Part shown: positions 6,483 to 10,615 of the stretch, in pieces
How positions within the stretch are numbered: position 1 is the stretch's first letter
How the letters are laid out: the number at the start of each line of letters is the position of its first letter
Assembly: GCA_018970965.1 (NCBI GenBank)
Contig: JAGWVG010000036.1
Span: forward strand, 1-10,615
Reading direction: 5' to 3'
DNA length: 10,615 bases
Source of the DNA: Alphaproteobacteria bacterium
Lineage (GTDB): Bacteria; Pseudomonadota; Alphaproteobacteria; Sphingomonadales; Sphingomonadaceae
Notes under the pieces: generated by a model
Databases searched by the model: none
What the model saw: only the letters and a program-made list of their open reading frames with translations
What the model was told of the DNA's origin: nothing
Translations under genes and position numbers: made by a program

Positions 6483-7508
6483 ATGGGCTATAGAGTTGTC
6501 ATCGCCGGGGCCACAGGCAATGTGGGCCGCGAAATGCTGAACATCCTCGCCGAGCGGGATTTTCCGGCAGATGAAATTGCCGCCGTCGCGTCGTCGCGTT
6601 CGACAGGCGATGTCATTGAATTTGGCGAAACAGGCAAAACGCTGAAGGTCCAGAATATCGAGCATTTCGATTGGTCGGGCTGGGACATGGCGTTGTTTGC
6701 CATCGGCTCGGATGCAACAGCGATTTACGCGCCCAAAGCGGCTGCCGCGGGTTGCGTCGTCATTGATAACAGCTCGCTCTACCGGATGGATCCGGACGTG
6801 CCGTTGATCGTGCCGGAAGTGAACCCGGATGCGATTGATGGCTACACCAAGAAGAACATCATCGCGAACCCCAATTGCTCTACTGCACAAATGGTGGTCG
6901 CGCTGAAGCCGCTGCATGATGCCGCCACAATCACGCGCGTTGTGGTTGCGACTTATCAGTCCGTCTCGGGTGCAGGCAAAGCCGGCATGGATGAGCTGTT
7001 TGAACAATCGCGCAATATTTTTGTCGGCGATACGGCAGAGCCCAAGAAGTTCACTAAGCAGATCGCGTTCAACGTCATTCCGCATATCGACAAATTCTTG
7101 GACGATGGATCGACCAAGGAAGAATGGAAGATGGTGGTTGAGACAAAGAAGATCCTCGACCCCAAGGTGAAAGTCATTGCCACCTGCGTGCGCGTCCCCG
7201 TGTTTGTCGGCCATTCCGAAGCGCTGCATATTGAATTGGAAAAGGAATTGTCAGCGGCGCAAGCGCAGGCGATTTTGCGCGAGGCGCCCGGCGTGATGCT
7301 CGTCGATAAGCGCGAAGATGGCGGCTATGTGACGCCCGTTGAATGTGTCGGCGATTACGCAACCTTTGTGAGCCGCGTGCGCGAAGATTCAACTGTGGAA
7401 AATGGCCTCGCTTTGTGGTGCGTGTCTGACAATTTGCGCAAAGGTGCGGCCTTGAATGCAGTGCAGATTGCCGAGTTGCTGGGCCGCCGCCATTTGAAAA
7501 AGGCCTAA
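6483..7508 (+). CDS. asd: Aspartate-semialdehyde dehydrogenase
   Basis: Asd reduces aspartyl-4-phosphate to aspartate semialdehyde with NADPH. This is the branch point to lysine/diaminopimelate, threonine and methionine, and so also supplies peptidoglycan synthesis. The 341-residue product is of normal length. It has the N-terminal nucleotide-binding loop GATGNVG (9-15), the SSR segment (38-40), DNSS (95-98), the catalytic Cys132 in ANPNCST (128-134), the SVSGAGKAG segment (160-168), and Arg237 and His244 in RVPVFVGHSE, matching the substrate-binding Arg and catalytic His. AAGGA 9 nt before ATG 6483, inside the end of the upstream peptidase gene, is the ribosome binding site. The 5-nt gap suggests co-transcription with the peptidase, although their roles are not obviously related. 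A long hairpin follows the stop. Confidence 0.96.
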   Translation: MGYRVVIAGATGNVGREMLNILAERDFPADEIAAVASSRSTGDVIEFGETGKTLKVQNIEHFDWSGWDMALFAIGSDATAIYAPKAAAAGCVVIDNSSLYRMDPDVPLIVPEVNPDAIDGYTKKNIIANPNCSTAQMVVALKPLHDAATITRVVVATYQSVSGAGKAGMDELFEQSRNIFVGDTAEPKKFTKQIAFNVIPHIDKFLDDGSTKEEWKMVVETKKILDPKVKVIATCVRVPVFVGHSEALHIELEKELSAAQAQAILREAPGVMLVDKREDGGYVTPVECVGDYATFVSRVREDSTVENGLALWCVSDNLRKGAALNAVQIAELLGRRHLKKA

Positions 7509-7525
7509 TTTGCCTGACGGCTTGC

Positions 7526-7576
7526 AAGCCCTCTCCTGATCAGACACATTTGCCTGATAATTGGGAGAGGGCTTTT
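7526..7576 (+). terminator. Long-loop hairpin between asd and the next gene (terminator or attenuator)
   Basis: AAGCCCTCTCC (7526-7536) pairs perfectly with GGAGAGGGCTT (7564-7574) and the right arm runs into TTTT (7573-7576). The 27-nt loop holds a nested stem, ATCAG (7539-7543) with CTGAT (7554-7558). It lies 17 nt after the asd stop and ends 5 nt before the next ATG. The T-run is short, so termination may be incomplete. The purine-rich right arm could also serve as, or mask, the ribosome binding site of the downstream gene. Confidence 0.65.
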
Positions 7577-7581
7577 ATCTC

Positions 7582-8232
7582 ATGACCTTGGCCGCCGATA
7601 TTTTTTGGTCGTTTCGTTCGCCGTACAGCTATTTGGCCATTGGCCGTTATCGGCAATTGGCCGAAGATTATGATGTCACGCTCAATCTGCGCCCCGTTTA
7701 TCCGCTGGCCGTGCGAGAGCCCAATTTCTTTGAGCGCAATCACCCCAATTGGCTGCGCTATACGATGCTCGATATGATGCGCGTCGCGGCCTTTCATAAT
7801 ATTCCCTTCGGCCCGCCACGTCCCGATCCCATTGTGCAAGACATTGCCACACGCAAAATCGCAGCGGACCAGCCCTATATCTACCGCCTCACGCGCTTGG
7901 GCCAGGCGGCGGCCCGCCGGGGCAAGAGCCTGGCGTTCTGCCATGAGGCTGCAATGCTGATTTGGGGTGGCGCGCAGAATTGGCATGAGGGCGACCATCT
8001 AAAAGGCGCGGCCGAGCGCGCGGGGCTCGACTTGGCTGAGCTTGATGCCGAAGCCGCGTCAGACGCGACGGCGCTCGATGCGGAAATTGCGGAGAACCAA
8101 GCCGCACTCGAGGCCTCGGGTCATTGGGGGGTGCCCACATTGGTGTTCAATGAAGAGCCGTTCTTCGGCCAAGATCGAATCGACATGGCTATCTGGCGCA
8201 TGGAACAAAATGGGCTAAAGCGCCGCGGATGA
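7582..8232 (+). CDS. DsbA/kappa-GST-fold protein, 2-hydroxychromene-2-carboxylate isomerase family
   Basis: The 216-residue product belongs by motif to the thioredoxin-fold family that includes NahD, the glutathione-dependent 2-hydroxychromene-2-carboxylate isomerase, and kappa-class glutathione transferases. The N-terminal strand reads FWSFRSPYSYLA (8-19), where Ser13 matches the catalytic serine and no CxxC is present, so it is not a disulfide oxidoreductase. Near the C-terminus GVPTLVF carries the cis-proline loop, followed by the FFGQDRID segment common in this family. No signal peptide is seen. I chose ATG 7582 because it puts the first strand near the N-terminus; an in-frame TTG at 7561 would lie inside the hairpin arm. 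No aromatic-degradation genes surround it, so the naphthalene-pathway reaction is not supported. It overlaps the next gene by 4 nt. Confidence 0.82.
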   Translation: MTLAADIFWSFRSPYSYLAIGRYRQLAEDYDVTLNLRPVYPLAVREPNFFERNHPNWLRYTMLDMMRVAAFHNIPFGPPRPDPIVQDIATRKIAADQPYIYRLTRLGQAAARRGKSLAFCHEAAMLIWGGAQNWHEGDHLKGAAERAGLDLAELDAEAASDATALDAEIAENQAALEASGHWGVPTLVFNEEPFFGQDRIDMAIWRMEQNGLKRRG

Positions 8233-8978
8233 CACCGCAATTTTACACCGCTGCTGATGGGACGCGTTTGGCTTATTATGAAGTGGGCAGCGGCCGCCCA
8301 TTGCTGCTGATCCACGGCTATATCTCAGACGCGCACACCAATTGGATGAAGTTTGTGCCAACGGCACAAGTGATTGCCGATGCGGGTTATCGTGTTATCA
8401 TGCCAGATCTGCGCGCGCATGGGGCAAGTGATAAGCCGCATGATCCGGCAGCTTATCCCAAAGACATTTTGGCAGATGATCAATTTGCGCTGATCGCGCA
8501 TCTGGGCCTGACAGATCTTGATGCCGCGGGCTATTCCCTCGGCGCGCGCACATTGGCACGGATGATGGCGCGGGGCTTTCGCCCGGGCCGGGCGATATTG
8601 TCAGGCATGGGGCTGGAAGGGCTGACTGAGGCAGATCGGCGGGCAGGCTATTTCCGCCAAGTGCTGACCAACCTTGGCAGCCATGCCAAGGGATCACCCG
8701 AATGGTTTGTGGAAGCGTTCCTGAAAACCAGCGGCGGCGATCCCATCGCGCTGAATTTGCTGATTGATAGCTTTGCGAGCACCGAAGCAGCAACGCTTGC
8801 CAGTTGGGATTTTCCAGTTGGCATTGTGTGCGGTACCGAGGATCAGGATAATGGACGCGCCGAGGCTTTGGCAGAGCTGCTGCCCCAAGGGCATTATCTA
8901 CCCATTCCTGGTAACCATATGAGTGCGGTCACGAAGCCGGAATTGGCACAAGCGATGCTGGCGGCGTTGCAGAGCTGA
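8229..8978 (+). CDS. Alpha/beta hydrolase
   Basis: This 249-residue protein has the alpha/beta-hydrolase fold. The oxyanion-hole His-Gly is in LLLIHG (25-30), DLRAHGASDKP (60-70) is typical of the family, the nucleophile is Ser103 in GYSLG (101-105), the likely acid is Asp205 (or Asp207) in GTEDQD, and His230 is in IPGNH. A full catalytic triad is therefore present. It has no signal peptide and should be cytoplasmic. The substrate cannot be told from sequence; esters or C-C bonds in catabolic intermediates are typical for the family. The start ATG at 8229 overlaps the upstream stop as ATGA, so it is almost certainly translated together with the isomerase-family gene. No clear terminator follows the stop at 8976-8978. 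Confidence 0.88.
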   Translation: MTPQFYTAADGTRLAYYEVGSGRPLLLIHGYISDAHTNWMKFVPTAQVIADAGYRVIMPDLRAHGASDKPHDPAAYPKDILADDQFALIAHLGLTDLDAAGYSLGARTLARMMARGFRPGRAILSGMGLEGLTEADRRAGYFRQVLTNLGSHAKGSPEWFVEAFLKTSGGDPIALNLLIDSFASTEAATLASWDFPVGIVCGTEDQDNGRAEALAELLPQGHYLPIPGNHMSAVTKPELAQAMLAALQS

Positions 8979-9006
8979 CATTGGTCGAAAAGCCCTCTGG
9001 GTTCGC

Positions 9007-9035
9007 TTGACCATGGCCGGGGCACGCGCCTAGCG
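9007..9035 (+). promoter_or_regulatory. Candidate promoter of the M2 peptidase gene
   Basis: TTGACC (9007-9012) and CTAGCG (9030-9035) are separated by 17 nt, in the 88-nt gap before the peptidase. The -35 is a good match and the -10 is poor by the E. coli standard. The layout resembles the candidate upstream of ffh. It would give a leader of about 25 nt ending in the GGAGAG ribosome binding site at 9056-9061. Confidence 0.4.
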
Positions 9036-9066
9036 TCTCTTCATTCTATTGTTTTGGAGAGATTGC

Positions 9067-10615
9067 ATGAAAACGCTTGTATCAACTTTGGCGCTGGGCC
9101 TGTCGCTGGCCGTGGCAAGCCCGGTGTTGGCGGCCACGCCTGCTGCGCCAACGGCGGCAGATGCTGACAAATTTGTGGCGGACGCCGAAAAGGTGCTGGG
9201 CGATTTTTCCGTCTACAATGCGCAAGTTCAGTGGATCAACAATACCTATATCACCGATGATACCGATGCTGTCGCCGCCAAGGTGGGCGCAGAAGGCACG
9301 GAAATGGCGGTTAAATATGCGGCAGATGCGGCGCGCTATATGCAGGTGCCGGGCCTGAGCGCAGATACAAAGCGCAAGCTGGATATGCTGCGCGGGGGCC
9401 TTGTTCTGCCAGCGCCCGCCACGCCTGAGGCCGCCAAGGAATTGAACGAAATCGCAACGCGTCTCAATTCGACCTATGGCAAAGGCAAGGGCACGCTGAA
9501 TGGCAAGCCGATCAATGGCTCGGACATCGAAGCTGAGATGGGCACCAACCGCAACCCAGAGCAGCTCAAAGAAATGTGGGCCAGCTGGCACAATAATGTC
9601 GGCAGTCCGATGCGCGAAGATTATGCGCGGCTGGTTGAGATCGCCAATCAGGGTGCGAAAGATTTGGGCTATGCCGATGTTGGTGCGATGTGGCGCTCAG
9701 GCTATGATATGCCGGCTGATGATTTCGCGAAATTGACCGATAAGCTCTGGGGCCAAGTGAAGCCGCTTTACGATCAGCTCCACTGCTACACCCGCACTAA
9801 GCTCAATGAAAAATATGGCGATGCTGTTCAGCCCAAGACCGGGCCGATCCGTGCCGATCTTTTGGGCAATATGTGGGCGCAAGAATGGGGCGATATTTAT
9901 CCGATTGTTGCCCCCAAGGGCGCGGGCGATATTGGCTATGACATTGGCGATCTCTTGAAAGCCAAGGGTTATGATCCGCTAAAGATGGTCCATACGGGCG
10001 AAGGGTTCTTCACCTCGCTGGGCTTTGCCGCTTTGCCGCAGACCTTCTATGCGCGCTCACAAATCACCAAGCCCGCCGATCGCGAAGTGGTGTGCCATGC
10101 CAGCGCATGGAACATCAACAATGTCGATGATTTGCGCATCAAGATGTGCACCAAGGTCAACTCGGGTGACTTTGTGACCATCCATCATGAGCTGGGGCAT
10201 AATTTCTACCAGCGCGCCTATAACAAGCAGAGCTTGCTGTACATGAATGGCGCCAATGATGGCTTCCACGAGGCGATTGGTGATGCTGTCGCGCTGTCGA
10301 TCACGCCCGAATATCTGGTGCAGATTGGATTGCTGGATAAGAGCCAAGTGCCGAGCGCCGATAAAGATCTGGGGCTTCTCCTGCGTCAGGCGATGGACAA
10401 GGTGGCGTTCCTGCCCTTTGGCCTTCTCGTCGATAAATGGCGCTGGGGTGTCTTTAACGGCAGCATCACGCCTGCAACATACAACAAGGGCTGGACGGAC
10501 CTGCGCCTGCAATATCAAGGCATTGTCCCGCCCGTTGAACGCAGCGAAGCCAATTTTGATGCCGGTGCAAAATATCACATCCCCGGCAACACGCCGTACA
10601 CGCGTTACTTCCTTG
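9067..10615 (+). CDS. Secreted M2 metallopeptidase, peptidyl-dipeptidase A (ACE homologue), C-terminus cut by window edge
   Basis: M2 peptidases are zinc enzymes that release C-terminal dipeptides. 516 residues are visible; bacterial members usually have about 600-670, so the end is missing. A Sec signal peptide (MKTLVSTLALGLSLAVASPVLA, cut near residue 22) directs it to the periplasm. The zinc site is HELGH at 374-378 with the third ligand Glu402 in GFHEAIGD, 28 residues after the first His, the same spacing as human ACE. The substrate-binding Tyr511 and the catalytic Tyr514 stand in TPYTRYF, with Lys502 in GAKYHIP. Of the ACE chloride ligands, Tyr213 and Arg513 (site 2) and Trp476 and Arg480 (site 1) are kept, but the site-1 Arg186 of human testis ACE is His175 here. 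GGAGAG 5 nt before ATG 9067 fixes the start. It probably has its own promoter. Confidence 0.95.
   Translation, partial: MKTLVSTLALGLSLAVASPVLAATPAAPTAADADKFVADAEKVLGDFSVYNAQVQWINNTYITDDTDAVAAKVGAEGTEMAVKYAADAARYMQVPGLSADTKRKLDMLRGGLVLPAPATPEAAKELNEIATRLNSTYGKGKGTLNGKPINGSDIEAEMGTNRNPEQLKEMWASWHNNVGSPMREDYARLVEIANQGAKDLGYADVGAMWRSGYDMPADDFAKLTDKLWGQVKPLYDQLHCYTRTKLNEKYGDAVQPKTGPIRADLLGNMWAQEWGDIYPIVAPKGAGDIGYDIGDLLKAKGYDPLKMVHTGEGFFTSLGFAALPQTFYARSQITKPADREVVCHASAWNINNVDDLRIKMCTKVNSGDFVTIHHELGHNFYQRAYNKQSLLYMNGANDGFHEAIGDAVALSITPEYLVQIGLLDKSQVPSADKDLGLLLRQAMDKVAFLPFGLLVDKWRWGVFNGSITPATYNKGWTDLRLQYQGIVPPVERSEANFDAGAKYHIPGNTPYTRYFL

Noticed and set aside
7561..7581. TTG at 7561 as start of the isomerase-family gene
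   Set aside because: It would begin inside the hairpin right arm and add seven residues before a strand that normally starts within a few residues of the N-terminus. ATG 7582 is the better choice.
6272..8318. Identical 17-nt stretch (TGCTGCTGATCCACGGC) in the S9 peptidase (6272-6288) and the hydrolase (8302-8318)
   Set aside because: Both encode LLLIHG, but in different parts of the two folds (before the catalytic Asp in one, the oxyanion hole in the other). Shared codon bias explains it better than recombination.
8990..8998. AAGCCCTCT, the same 9-mer as the left arm of the 7526-7576 hairpin, after the hydrolase gene
   Set aside because: No matching right arm or T-run follows, so it cannot form the same terminator. 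A 9-mer can recur by chance.
1..10615. Search for tRNAs, 4.5S RNA, CRISPR arrays, insertion sequences, toxin-antitoxin or defence genes
   Set aside because: Apart from the small stretches listed above, the window is filled with tightly packed conserved genes. I saw no regularly spaced repeats, transposase motifs, target-site duplications or tRNA-like folds.

Overview
The window looks like an ordinary chromosomal segment of an alphaproteobacterium, probably a sphingomonad. This rests on the gene order ffh-rpsP-rimM-trmD-rplS, the long Ala/Glu-rich tail on ribosomal protein S16, the fairly high G+C, and the presence of secreted DPP IV-like and ACE-like peptidases. The genus cannot be fixed from sequence alone, and no rRNA or tRNA gene is present to settle it.

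Layout. Positions 1-231 (minus strand) hold the N-terminal part of an unrecognised membrane protein that runs off the left edge and is divergent from ffh. Positions 439-4161 (plus) form the translation and secretion block: ffh (SRP54), rpsP (S16), rimM (30S maturation factor), trmD (tRNA m1G37 methyltransferase) and rplS (L19). It is tightly packed and ends in a strong intrinsic terminator at 4193-4231. Positions 4252-7508 hold a secreted S9B (DPP IV-type) peptidase followed 5 nt later by asd (aspartate-semialdehyde dehydrogenase). A long hairpin at 7526-7576 separates asd from a two-gene unit: a DsbA/kappa-GST-fold protein of the 2-hydroxychromene-2-carboxylate isomerase family, overlapped by 4 nt with an alpha/beta hydrolase. 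From 9067 a secreted M2 peptidase (peptidyl-dipeptidase A, ACE homologue) runs off the right edge with all visible catalytic residues intact.

How the genes fit together. The first block supplies co-translational targeting (Ffh), ribosome parts (S16, L19), 30S assembly (RimM) and tRNA modification (TrmD). The two peptidases carry Sec signal peptides and would act outside the cytoplasm, cutting dipeptides from opposite ends of peptides. They lie in separate transcription units, so a joint role is inference. The isomerase-like/hydrolase pair is probably translationally coupled, but its substrate is unknown.

All complete genes are intact, and I see no frameshift, insertion sequence, CRISPR array, tRNA or phage gene. 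I found no convincing novel system. The points worth a second look are small: a same-frame rpsP/rimM junction with a forced TTG start, two hairpins crowding downstream start codons, and an altered chloride-site residue in the ACE homologue. The longest stretch without a gene is 232-438 (207 nt).
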